From contig JAHDCF010000027.1 in the NCBI GenBank assembly GCA_020630015.1, forward strand, positions 1-38,005: a DNA stretch of 38,005 bases, given 5' to 3'. Shown in pieces: positions 7,933 through 15,291 of the stretch. This DNA is from Planktomarina sp. (GTDB lineage Bacteria > Pseudomonadota > Alphaproteobacteria > Rhodobacterales > Rhodobacteraceae). Under the pieces are notes generated by a model. It saw nothing but the letters and a program-made list of their open reading frames with translations. It did not search any database and was not told the DNA's origin. A program made the position numbers and the translations under genes. Numbering within the stretch: the first letter of the stretch is position 1; every line of letters begins with the position of its first letter.

Positions 7933-9140
7933 TCTGGATGTGTTTGCTCACGCCGCAGGATGTATCCAACCGCCAAAAGGGGGATGGCTGAACAAATGGT
8001 CATGATCAGCAGCAAGGAAACCGCCCCGTTTTCAATATCGATGACCGCCGCGGCCAATAGTGAAAGCAAGGCACCGCCCGCCGTCATTATTGCCCCACCG
8101 ATACCGGATGCGGATCCCGCAAGATGCGGACGCACTGACATCATGCCCGTCATGGCATTGGGAAGGCACATGCCATTGCCCAAACCCATGGCGATGATCA
8201 ATCCGAAAAAAACCCATGGTCCGGGGTTTGCGACTGCAAATAAGAAAAGGTTCAGCCCCAGCCCCAGAACGGCCAGAATGGTGCCCCAAAGGATCATCAT
8301 GTTAATGCCAAACCGGACGGAAAAACGACCAGAGATAAAGTTGCCCAAGGCATATCCAATCGCCGGAGTGGACAAAAACAAGCCAACGCGGTCCACGGGC
8401 AAATCAAAGACCTGCGCCCCAACAAATGGGGCCCCGCCAAGATAAGCGAAAAACGCCCCTGATGCGGTTGAAGCAGCGATGACATATGCCCAAAATCGCC
8501 GCGCCCCGAACAATTCTGGATAGGCGTGAAATTGGGCGGTAACGCTTTGTGTTTGGTGTTCATTTGTTTCACCAAATCCGATGTATGTCAGAAACAAGAC
8601 AAAACTTCCAAAAAGAAACAGTGCCCAAAACCCACCTTGCCATCCGAATGCGGAATCCAAAAAGCCACCCACGCTGGGCGCAATCATGGGCACCAATGCC
8701 ATACCCATTGTCACATAACCAATGACAGAAGCAGCTTCCCGGGTATCATACATATCGCGCACCGCGGTTCGGGATAAAATCATACCGGCCACAACGGCGG
8801 CTTGAAAAACCCTGCAAAACAAAAAGAATTCAATCGTTGTTGCAAAGATGGATGCAAGGGTTGCGATGCAGAATATCAATAAGCTGATTAACAAAACTGG
8901 CCTGCGGCCAAATCTGTCGGACAATGGCCCAATGATAAGTTGAAACACTGCGTTAAACGCCAAAAACAGCGAAATCGACAATTGCACTTTCGCTGGTGTT
9001 GTTTCGAAATAGGTCGTCATTCCGGGCAGGGACGGCAAAAACACATTCATCGCCATAGCCCCGACACCGGCCAGCATGATCAGAATTGCCATACTGGGCT
9101 TGGGTCGTGTACGTGACCGCGGCTCAAGTTGTTTTACCAT
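7920..9140 (-). CDS. Bcr/CflA-type multidrug efflux MFS transporter
   Basis: A 406-residue major facilitator with 12 predicted membrane spans. Features of the Bcr/CflA (DHA1) subfamily are visible: the FLPSLPGMTTYFETTPAKVQ opening loop, the motif-A loop GPLSDRFGRRPVLL, and the SRTAVRDMYDTREAASV stretch in the second loop. It is expected to export small organic molecules by proton antiport. The ATG at 9140 is preferred to an upstream TTG because the earlier stretch is not conserved-looking and crosses the PccR site region. It has no clear ribosome site. It sits between pccR and pccB and diverges from pccB across the PccR operators, so joint control is likely. The substrate is unknown; a link to propionate or toxic acyl metabolites is inferred only from position. 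Confidence 0.88.
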   Translation of the reverse strand: MVKQLEPRSRTRPKPSMAILIMLAGVGAMAMNVFLPSLPGMTTYFETTPAKVQLSISLFLAFNAVFQLIIGPLSDRFGRRPVLLISLLIFCIATLASIFATTIEFFLFCRVFQAAVVAGMILSRTAVRDMYDTREAASVIGYVTMGMALVPMIAPSVGGFLDSAFGWQGGFWALFLFGSFVLFLTYIGFGETNEHQTQSVTAQFHAYPELFGARRFWAYVIAASTASGAFFAYLGGAPFVGAQVFDLPVDRVGLFLSTPAIGYALGNFISGRFSVRFGINMMILWGTILAVLGLGLNLFLFAVANPGPWVFFGLIIAMGLGNGMCLPNAMTGMMSVRPHLAGSASGIGGAIMTAGGALLSLLAAAVIDIENGAVSLLLIMTICSAIPLLAVGYILRREQTHPDLQS

Positions 9141-9190
9141 GTGTGTCTCGTATACGGTTGTGTCGGTGCTCAGCAATCGCAAAAGTGAGG

Positions 9191-9239
9191 TTTGCAATAT
9201 TTGCAAATTAGCAAAATGAGTTGCTAAAAAATTTGCAAA
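9191..9239. promoter_or_regulatory. PccR (ScfR) operator array between MFS gene and pccB
   Basis: The array contains perfect TTTGCAAA at 9200-9207 and 9232-9239, near-perfect TTTGCAAT at 9191-9198, and the inverted pair TTAGCAA (9208-9214) / TTGCTAA (9221-9227). Copies starting at 9208, 9220 and 9232 are 12 bases apart, the spacing of the TTTGCAAA-X4-TTTGCAAA motif shown to matter for pccB control in R. sphaeroides. The array ends about 65 bases before the pccB start. Confidence 0.8.
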
Positions 9240-9305
9240 TTAACCAAACAGAGGTGGAGAATCCTTTTAGCGACCGTTAGCATGGCAACAAATGAGGGGA
9301 CCCAG

Positions 9306-10838
9306 ATGAACAAGATCCTGACTGAACTAGAAGATCGCCGCTCGGTCGCGCGTATGGGTGGGGGGCAGCGCCGAATTGATGCGCAACATTCCAAAGGAAA
9401 ATTGACCGCGCGTGAACGCATAGAGCTGTTGTTGGATGAAGACAGCTTTGAAGAATTCGACATGTTCAAAGCGCATCGCTGTGTTGATTTTGGAATGCAG
9501 GATCAACAAATCCCCGGTGATGGCGTCATAACAGGGTGGGGCACCATCAATGGTCGGATGGTGTATGTGTATTCTCAGGACTTCACCGTTTTTGGCGGTT
9601 CCTTATCCGAAACCCACGCCGAAAAAATCTGTAAGATCATGGATATGGCCATGCAAAATGGCGCGCCCGTTATTGGCCTAAACGACAGCGGCGGTGCACG
9701 TATTCAAGAAGGTGTTGCGTCGCTTGCTGGTTATGCAGAGGTATTTCAGCGGAACGTGATGGCATCGGGTGTTGTGCCTCAGATCAGCGTCATTATGGGG
9801 CCATGTGCCGGTGGTGCCGTATATTCACCCGCAATGACCGATTTCATTTTTATGGTCAAAGACAGCAGCTATATGTTCGTCACAGGACCGGACGTTGTTA
9901 AGACCGTGACAAATGAGGTTGTCACTGCGGAAGAGTTGGGTGGGGCCAGCACCCATACCAAGAAATCATCTGTGGCGGATGGGGCATTCGAAAACGACGT
10001 TGAAGCGTTAACCGAGGTGCGACGTTTGGTGGATTTCCTGCCGCTTAACAATCGTGACAAAGCGCCCACACGCCCATTCTATGATGATGTTGCACGGGTT
10101 GAAAACAGCCTTGATACCCTGATCCCCGACAATCCAAACCAGCCATATGATATGAGAGAGCTGGTTTTAAAATTGGCCGACGAAGGGGATTTCTATGAAA
10201 TTCAAGAAGATTTCGCCAAGAACATCCTGACCGGCTTTATCCGTTTGGAGGGGACAACAGTGGGTGTTGTGGCCAATCAACCAATGGTTCTGGCCGGCGT
10301 ACTGGATATTGACAGTTCTCGCAAAGCCGCGCGTTTTGTTCGGTTCTGTGATGCCTTCGAAATCCCAATCCTGACCCTTGTGGATGTTCCCGGATTTTTG
10401 CCCGGAACCAGTCAGGAGTATGGTGGGGTGATCAAACACGGGGCAAAGCTTCTCTTTGCTTATGGTGAGGCGACGGTACCGAAGGTTACCGTTATTACGC
10501 GCAAAGCCTATGGTGGGGCTTATGACGTGATGAGCTCTAAGCACCTTCGCGGTGATTACAACTATGCTTGGCCGACGGCCGAAATTGCCGTGATGGGCGC
10601 GAAGGGCGCGACCGAAATCATTCATCGGGCCGATTTGGGCGATCCAGATAAAATCGCATCCCATACCAAGGATTACGAAGATCGTTTTGCGAACCCGTTT
10701 GTGGCCGCTGAAAAGGGGTTTATCGATGATGTGATTATACCGCGCAATACCCGTAAACGGGTTGCCCGCGCGTTTGCCGCTTTGCGTGGAAAATCGTTGA
10801 AAAATCCGTGGAAGAAACACGATAATATTCCGCTTTAA
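9306..10838 (+). CDS. pccB: Propionyl-CoA carboxylase carboxyltransferase (beta) subunit
   Basis: A 510-residue acyl-CoA carboxyltransferase, the standard length for PccB. It moves carboxyl from carboxybiotin on PccA to propionyl-CoA, forming (S)-methylmalonyl-CoA in the cytoplasm. Seen features: the [21 protein letters not shown]-terminal motif, the N-domain oxyanion segment [19 protein letters not shown], the [16 protein letters not shown] loop, and in the C-domain [19 protein letters not shown] and [15 protein letters not shown]. The ATG at 9306 is chosen over one at 9282 because GAGGGG lies 6 bases upstream and other PccB proteins start similarly. PccR sites lie upstream. pccA is separated by about 1.5 kb holding small genes. 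Acetyl- or methylcrotonyl-CoA carboxyltransferases are relatives, but pccA, mcm and pccR support propionyl-CoA. Confidence 0.95.
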   Translation: MNKILTELEDRRSVARMGGGQRRIDAQHSKGKLTARERIELLLDEDSFEEFDMFKAHRCVDFGMQDQQIPGDGVITGWGTINGRMVYVYSQDFTVFGGSLSETHAEKICKIMDMAMQNGAPVIGLNDSGGARIQEGVASLAGYAEVFQRNVMASGVVPQISVIMGPCAGGAVYSPAMTDFIFMVKDSSYMFVTGPDVVKTVTNEVVTAEELGGASTHTKKSSVADGAFENDVEALTEVRRLVDFLPLNNRDKAPTRPFYDDVARVENSLDTLIPDNPNQPYDMRELVLKLADEGDFYEIQEDFAKNILTGFIRLEGTTVGVVANQPMVLAGVLDIDSSRKAARFVRFCDAFEIPILTLVDVPGFLPGTSQEYGGVIKHGAKLLFAYGEATVPKVTVITRKAYGGAYDVMSSKHLRGDYNYAWPTAEIAVMGAKGATEIIHRADLGDPDKIASHTKDYEDRFANPFVAAEKGFIDDVIIPRNTRKRVARAFAALRGKSLKNPWKKHDNIPL

Positions 10839-10865
10839 TCTTATCAACCTTTGGTGAGCTTCGTC

Positions 10866-10961
10866 ATGCATCATTCAAGACATCCCATGCTCCTTCAGAT
10901 GCCACGCCCCGTCGTCGCATCTTTTGAGGTGCTGGCCACAAAAGCGGGAAAACTGGGATGA
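10866..10961 (+). CDS. Candidate 31-residue ORF coupled to the next gene
   Basis: A short frame encoding 31 residues (opening MHHSRHPMLLQMPRP, ending ATKAGKLG). It has GGTGAG seven bases before its ATG, and its stop overlaps the ATG of the next gene (ATGA at 10958-10961). That gives the following gene, which lacks a strong ribosome site, a route for translational coupling. It is basic and has no membrane segment or signal peptide. It could be a real small protein, a regulatory leader, or chance. I do not recognise it. Confidence 0.4.
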   Translation: MHHSRHPMLLQMPRPVVASFEVLATKAGKLG

Positions 10962-11344
10962 TTGAATTCATCATCAGCGCATTTGTCTTAACAGCGACAG
11001 CCAATGCGGCCCCCAATATTCCTGTTCCGTCCGGCGCACCGACTTATTTGTTTGAAACACTGCATGACACAGTAACCGAACCACACAGTTTGCGGTTCAG
11101 ATATGTGCAGCAATCTTTGTCACAAGATTCTGATTTTGCGATCGTTGCTGATGACCTGTTTGCCTTATGTCAAAATCACGCTGCCCCCAATCTGGGCAAG
11201 AATGGGGCGGATGTGGGTCAGATTATTGTCAGTATCGCTGATCGTGAAACAATCTTTGGGGAAACCCGGCCAGACGTCACGCAGATTTTCGAGGTCTTTT
11301 CGATCGAAGATGGACAATGTGCATGGGCGGAGGTGCTGGAATGA
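10958..11344 (+). CDS. Conserved hypothetical secreted protein (possibly DUF6497)
   Basis: A 128-residue protein with a short hydrophobic N-terminus (IISAFVLTATANAAPNIP) that looks like a signal peptide cleaved near ANA, so probably periplasmic. The mature part contains two cysteines and a beta-rich pattern (DFAIVADDLFALCQ, VGQIIVSIADRETIFGE, QIFEVFSIEDGQCAW). It resembles a small protein family found in Rhodobacteraceae at this locus; my link to DUF6497 is from memory and not certain. It has no recognisable catalytic motif. Its start overlaps a 31-codon frame upstream. Genes at this position have sometimes been labelled acetolactate synthase; nothing in the sequence supports that. Confidence 0.72.
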   Translation: MIEFIISAFVLTATANAAPNIPVPSGAPTYLFETLHDTVTEPHSLRFRYVQQSLSQDSDFAIVADDLFALCQNHAAPNLGKNGADVGQIIVSIADRETIFGETRPDVTQIFEVFSIEDGQCAWAEVLE

Positions 11345-11552
11345 CGCAAGATATGGTGTTTAACCCCAGAAAGCGTCACGTAGGTGCATGGGATTGCTTC
11401 CAAATCTTGCGGTTTTGGCGGCTCAATCAAATTTTCCTTAATTTTAACACGTTTCTTTCACATCGCGACCCAAACGGATTGCGACTGTCGGCAACAGGGA
11501 AGTGCGGGTGTCAGAACCCGTCTCTCTGTTTGGACAGTAGCAGGAGAAACAG

Positions 11553-11729
11553 ATGTCAAAGTACATCACGAGCACACTCTTGGTTGCGTCTGTTGTTGCC
11601 ATTTCGGCATGTACAGTACGGACCTCAACAGTCGCTGAAGGCGAAGCAAACGCTAGCGCTGAAGAGTTTGTTATTATCGAACCTGCACCGATCTCGGAAG
11701 AGCCGGTGTTTACAGGTAAATACAAGTAA
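11553..11729 (+). CDS. Small putative lipoprotein
   Basis: A 58-residue protein. A hydrophobic N-terminal segment (LLVASVVAISAC) ends in a lipobox-like ISAC with Cys20, so it is probably a lipid-anchored protein with a 38-residue mature, acidic tail. AGGAG lies about 7 bases before the ATG (CAGGAGAAACAGATG), a strong ribosome site. It stands alone in the pccB-pccA interval, followed by two hairpins. Small lipoproteins of this kind are common in Rhodobacterales; the function is unknown. Confidence 0.75.
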   Translation: MSKYITSTLLVASVVAISACTVRTSTVAEGEANASAEEFVIIEPAPISEEPVFTGKYK

Positions 11730-11738
11730 TCTTGTATC

Positions 11739-11762
11739 GGGGCAGGCGTTCGCGCCTGTCCC
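11739..11762 (+). terminator. Hairpin after the small lipoprotein gene
   Basis: GGGGCAGGCG (11739-11748) pairs with CGCCTGTCCC (11753-11762) through a TTCG-type tetraloop, with one G-U pair. It is very stable but has no T-tract, so it may protect the 3' end or slow transcription rather than end it. Confidence 0.5.
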
Positions 11763-11791
11763 ATACCACCCAACTGCGATGGGGGTGGTAT
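11763..11791 (+). promoter_or_regulatory. Hairpin covering the ribosome site of the next gene
   Basis: ATACCACCC (11763-11771) pairs perfectly with GGGTGGTAT (11783-11791). The 3' arm contains the only Shine-Dalgarno-like stretch (GGTGG) for the gene starting at 11794, so folding would hide the ribosome site. It directly abuts the previous hairpin. Confidence 0.55.
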
Positions 11792-11793
11792 AG

Positions 11794-12153
11794 ATGGAAA
11801 AACATCGTGGATTCCCAAGTCGGCTGACGGGAACAGATTTTCAATTCACATTGCGGCGCGAAAACAAATCAGGGGCAACACCTTTGGTTCAACGTGAAAG
11901 ATATGCCGATCGCAGGCCGCCAGATCGCAAAGCAGACGAAGCCTTTCTAACAGCGTTGATTGAACATTTTGGTGATGATCCATTTGTGCGGGGCAATTTG
12001 GACGCTGGGCGTCTTGGTTGGCTGTTCGGGCGTGAAGTTTTGCCAGCAGAAGATCCGTTTGATCCCGCCAGTTATGATGCATTGTTGCGTGTGGATTATA
12101 AACGCGCGTACACGAATTTCCCTCACATATTTGCAGAGGGATGGACACCATGA
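11794..12153 (+). CDS. Hypothetical protein, 119 residues
   Basis: A soluble, charged protein with no signal peptide or membrane segment. The first 50 residues are basic and probably disordered (TLRRENKSGATPLVQRERYA, then RRPPDRKADE). The rest is an acidic, aromatic-rich domain (LTALIEHFGDDPFVRGNLDA, GRLGWLFGREVLP, DYKRAYTNFPHIFAEGW). Codon use fits the neighbours. I do not recognise the family. It lies just before the structured leader of pccA in the pcc locus, and it has a ribosome site hidden in a hairpin. A role near propionyl-CoA carboxylase is possible by position only. Confidence 0.7.
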   Translation: MEKHRGFPSRLTGTDFQFTLRRENKSGATPLVQRERYADRRPPDRKADEAFLTALIEHFGDDPFVRGNLDAGRLGWLFGREVLPAEDPFDPASYDALLRVDYKRAYTNFPHIFAEGWTP

Positions 12154-12231
12154 TGACATTTTTGAAATCTTTCGTGTCCTCACGGAATGTTACGACCACT
12201 GGAAATTTTTCCATTGGACCCCAGTTCATGG

Positions 12232-12268
12232 GAAGGGCGACTGCAACACTTTTGTCGCCTGTCCCTTC
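12232..12268 (+). repeat. First hairpin of the pccA leader
   Basis: GAAGGG-CGAC (12232-12241) pairs with GTCGCC-TGT-CCCTTC (12254-12268), forming an interrupted stem about 10 pairs long just upstream of the intrinsic terminator. It may be part of a multi-state leader. Confidence 0.45.
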
Positions 12269-12276
12269 TTCCCTAT

Positions 12277-12314
12277 GCCGGCCCGGTTCCCCCTTCCGGG
12301 TCGGCCTTTTTTTT
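12277..12314 (+). terminator. Intrinsic terminator 40 bases upstream of pccA
   Basis: GCCGGCCCGG (12277-12286) pairs with CCGGGTCGGC (12296-12305) through a 9-base loop, followed by one C and eight T residues. It is a textbook Rho-independent terminator. It would end transcripts from pccB and the small genes unless read-through occurs, so pccA needs either its own promoter or anti-termination. Confidence 0.85.
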
Positions 12315-12316
12315 GT

Positions 12317-12340
12317 CTGCGACATCCCTTGGTGTCGCAG
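12317..12340 (+). promoter_or_regulatory. Second leader hairpin just before pccA ribosome site
   Basis: CTGCGACA (12317-12324) pairs perfectly with TGTCGCAG (12333-12340). It begins two bases after the terminator T-tract and ends five bases before the GGAGG of pccA (12345-12349). It could stabilise a processed 5' end or affect ribosome access. Confidence 0.5.
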
Positions 12341-12354
12341 GGTCGGAGGCTTAG

Positions 12355-14397
12355 ATGTTCAAGAAAATTCTGATTGCTAACCGTGGTGAAATTGCCTGTC
12401 GCGTGATCAAAACCGCCCGAAAAATGGGCATTCAAACGGTTGCGATTTATTCAGATGCGGATGCCAATGCATTGCATGTCCAAATGGCAGATGAAGCGGT
12501 TCACATTGGCCCCCCTCCAGCCAACCAATCATATATTGTGATTGATAAGGTGATGGATGCGATCCGACAAACCGGTGCCGAAGCTGTGCATCCGGGATAT
12601 GGCTTTTTGTCGGAAAACAAATTGTTCGCGGAAGCGCTGGAAAAAGAAGGGGTGGCATTTATTGGGCCACCTGCAGGCGCGATTGAAAGCATGGGTGACA
12701 AGATCACTTCAAAGAAAATCGCGCAGGATGCCGGTGTTTCGACCGTGCCTGGTCATATGGGTCTGATCGAAGATGCAGATGAGGCCGTGAAAATCGCGAC
12801 GGACATTGGATATCCAGTGATGATCAAAGCCAGCGCCGGCGGCGGTGGCAAAGGTATGCGCATTGCTTGGAATGATGAAGAGGCGCGTGAAGGTTTTCAA
12901 TCGTCGAAAAACGAAGCGGCAAATTCTTTTGGCGATGATCGGATCTTTATTGAGAAATTCGTTACCCAACCACGCCATATCGAAATTCAGGTCCTGGCCG
13001 ACGGCCATGGCAATTGCATCTATCTAAACGAGCGCGAATGTTCGATCCAACGTCGGAACCAAAAGGTCATAGAAGAAGCACCAAGCCCTTTCCTGACGCC
13101 TGAAACACGCAAAGCAATGGGCGAACAATCCTGCGCCTTGGCGGCGGCGGTGGGTTACACCAGCGCCGGTACGGTTGAATTCATCGTGGATGGCGAGCAG
13201 AACTTCTATTTCCTTGAAATGAACACCCGGCTTCAGGTGGAACACCCGGTAACGGAACTGATCACTGGTGTTGATCTGGTTGAACAGATGATCCGCGTGG
13301 CCCATGGGGAGAAGCTGTCGATCAAGCAATCTGACATTGGGATCAATGGCTGGGCCATGGAAAGTCGTCTTTATGCGGAAGATCCTTATCGTAACTTTTT
13401 GCCTTCTATTGGCCGCCTGACGCGATATCGCCCGCCACAGGAAGTGGCGGCAGGCCCGATGTTGAACAATGGCAAATGGTTGGACAGCAGTCGTTCTGAC
13501 GCAATCGCCGTGCGAAACGATACGGGTGTATACGAAGGGGGCGAAATCAGCATGTATTATGACCCCATGATCGCCAAGCTTTGTACATGGGGATCAGACA
13601 GGGCAACCGCAATCGAAGGCATGCGCCACGCCCTTGATGCGTTTGAGGTGGAAGGCATTGGGCATAACATTCCGTTCCTGTCTGCGGTGTATGATCACGA
13701 ACGTTTCACATCCGGCAACATCACAACGGCGTTTATCGAAGAAGAATATCCAGAAGGCTTTGCCGGGGTGGAATTGCCGACGGGTACTTTGAAAAAATTG
13801 GCAGCCTCCGTTGCGGCGATGTATCGGGTTGCCGAAATTAGGCGGACCCGTGTTTCGGGCCGTATGGATAATCATGAACGCAGAGTGCGCGATGATTGGG
13901 TTGTCACATTGCAGGGTGAAACTTTCCCCGTTGTGATCGATGCGGACCCAACCGGATCCACAGTAAAATTCGAAGATGGTGATCTGCGTGTTGCAAGTGA
14001 TTGGCGGCCGGGCCAATCCTTGGCGCAAATGTGGATTGATGATGAACAATTAACCTTAAAGGTTGATCGTATCACAAACGGATATCGCGTGCGGTTCCGG
14101 GGTGCTGATCTGAAGGTGCGGGTGCGCAGCCCGCGTGCGGCACAACTTGCTGAACTCATGCCTGAGAAATTGCCCCCTGATACGTCAAAGCTGTTGCTGT
14201 GCCCGATGCCGGGGCTAGTTGTGAAATTGGACGTGGCCGTGGGGGATGAGGTGCAAGAAGGCCAAGCGTTGTGCACCATTGAAGCCATGAAAATGGAGAA
14301 CATCCTCAGGGCAGAAAAGAAAACCGTGATCACCAAAATCAACGCCAAAGCGGGCGACAGCCTTGCGGTTGATGATGTGATTATGGAATTCGAATAA
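12355..14397 (+). CDS. pccA: Propionyl-CoA carboxylase biotin-carrying (alpha) subunit
   Basis: A 680-residue biotin-dependent carboxylase subunit. The N-terminal biotin carboxylase (about 1-445) has the FKKILIANRGEIACRVIKTA opening, the ATP-grasp loop KASAGGGGKGMRIAW and the conserved FLEMNTRLQVEHPVTE. A linker/BT domain that contacts PccB follows, then the C-terminal biotin carrier domain with AMKMEN, in which Lys646 is the expected biotinylation site. It uses ATP and bicarbonate to make carboxybiotin for PccB. The ATG has GGAGG five bases upstream. The gene is preceded by an intrinsic terminator and a hairpin, and followed by a hairpin that includes the stop codon. The length and the BT domain fit PCC rather than acetyl-CoA carboxylase. 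Confidence 0.95.
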   Translation: MFKKILIANRGEIACRVIKTARKMGIQTVAIYSDADANALHVQMADEAVHIGPPPANQSYIVIDKVMDAIRQTGAEAVHPGYGFLSENKLFAEALEKEGVAFIGPPAGAIESMGDKITSKKIAQDAGVSTVPGHMGLIEDADEAVKIATDIGYPVMIKASAGGGGKGMRIAWNDEEAREGFQSSKNEAANSFGDDRIFIEKFVTQPRHIEIQVLADGHGNCIYLNERECSIQRRNQKVIEEAPSPFLTPETRKAMGEQSCALAAAVGYTSAGTVEFIVDGEQNFYFLEMNTRLQVEHPVTELITGVDLVEQMIRVAHGEKLSIKQSDIGINGWAMESRLYAEDPYRNFLPSIGRLTRYRPPQEVAAGPMLNNGKWLDSSRSDAIAVRNDTGVYEGGEISMYYDPMIAKLCTWGSDRATAIEGMRHALDAFEVEGIGHNIPFLSAVYDHERFTSGNITTAFIEEEYPEGFAGVELPTGTLKKLAASVAAMYRVAEIRRTRVSGRMDNHERRVRDDWVVTLQGETFPVVIDADPTGSTVKFEDGDLRVASDWRPGQSLAQMWIDDEQLTLKVDRITNGYRVRFRGADLKVRVRSPRAAQLAELMPEKLPPDTSKLLLCPMPGLVVKLDVAVGDEVQEGQALCTIEAMKMENILRAEKKTVITKINAKAGDSLAVDDVIMEFE

Positions 14398-14414
14398 CCC
14401 AATTTCATTGGGTT
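14396..14414 (+). terminator. Hairpin overlapping the pccA stop codon
   Basis: AACCCAAT (14396-14403) pairs perfectly with ATTGGGTT (14407-14414) across a 3-base loop. It begins inside the TAA stop. No T-tract follows, so it is likely a weak terminator or a 3' stabiliser. Confidence 0.45.
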
Positions 14415-14468
14415 GTGTTCCGTGATGCCGATGAATGCGTTTATTGTTCCAAGTAAGAGTGTAATCTG

Positions 14469-15290
14469 ATGAGGATTGTTTTGCATCTTGGCGCGCACCG
14501 CACGGGTTCCACCATGGTGGAACAAGCGATGTCGCAGACCATCCGCAAAAGCCCATCGGTGCGATTGTCGGTTTGGGGGCCACAACACCTGCGTGATATC
14601 GAAGGTTTCGCATCATCGCCAACCTTATGGTCGAAGCATGGCACACCAGTTGATGATGCCGCCGCGGAAACGATTGGGCGAGTGCAAGATCGTTTGCAAC
14701 AAGATCTTAATGCTGAACGGAAAAAGGGAACACAAACCCTGATCATTTCGGAAGAAAACATCATTGGTTCTATGCGCCGCAATTTTATCAGCGGGAAATT
14801 TTATCCCAAAACCGTTTTACGGCAACAAAGCTTTGCGTGGATGATGCCGTTTGTGCCGGATGTCTTAGCCATGGGTGTGCGGAATTATGCGGCGGCCTGG
14901 ACATCAGCCCAAGCATATCAATTTCAGAAAGGCGAACTTCGCGAACTTTCCAAAGAAAGGTGCGATGCAATCCCCAAACAGAAACGCGGTTGGATCCAAG
15001 TGGTGCAGGCATCGCGGCAAGTTTGGCCCGGTGCCGGGATGATCATGTGGCGGCAAGAAGATTTGGCGACCTGCGGACAGGCAATTGTTTCTGCCGTTTG
15101 CGGCTTGCCGAAATCTGAAATTCACATGCCCAAAAAACGTGTGAACGCCGTGACAGAAAAATCGAAATTGCCGCCGTTGTTTGATGAACATCAAACCGAA
15201 GTTTTGCTCAACAAATATGATCGGGATGTCATGCGCCTTTACGAACCAGATTTCAGCATTCGGTGGATTTCAGAGGAAGATGACGCATGA
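14469..15290 (+). CDS. Sulfotransferase-like protein
   Basis: A 273-residue protein whose N-terminus, RIVLHLGAHRTGSTMVEQ, matches the 5'-PAPS-binding loop pattern of sulfotransferases (HLGxHKTGTT-type) at the end of a first beta strand. A later FVPDVLAMGVRNYAAAW stretch resembles the R-x-Y segment that contacts the 3'-phosphate. If active it would move sulfate from PAPS to an unknown acceptor. It lacks a signal peptide. It lies between pccA and mcm, but no known step of the propionyl-CoA route needs sulfation, so it may be unrelated. The ribosome site is weak. Whether the family is active is uncertain. Confidence 0.7.
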   Translation: MRIVLHLGAHRTGSTMVEQAMSQTIRKSPSVRLSVWGPQHLRDIEGFASSPTLWSKHGTPVDDAAAETIGRVQDRLQQDLNAERKKGTQTLIISEENIIGSMRRNFISGKFYPKTVLRQQSFAWMMPFVPDVLAMGVRNYAAAWTSAQAYQFQKGELRELSKERCDAIPKQKRGWIQVVQASRQVWPGAGMIMWRQEDLATCGQAIVSAVCGLPKSEIHMPKKRVNAVTEKSKLPPLFDEHQTEVLLNKYDRDVMRLYEPDFSIRWISEEDDA

Positions 15291-15291
15291 G

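Noticed and set aside
11341-11793. Plus-strand frame from the ATG overlapping the end of the 128-residue gene
   Set aside because: The ATG-TGA overlap is tempting, but the frame runs through the lipoprotein gene in another phase and gives an unlikely, Arg- and Cys-rich product.
14425-14469. A 14-codon frame ending on the sulfotransferase start
   Set aside because: No ribosome site and only 14 residues; chance overlap is likely.
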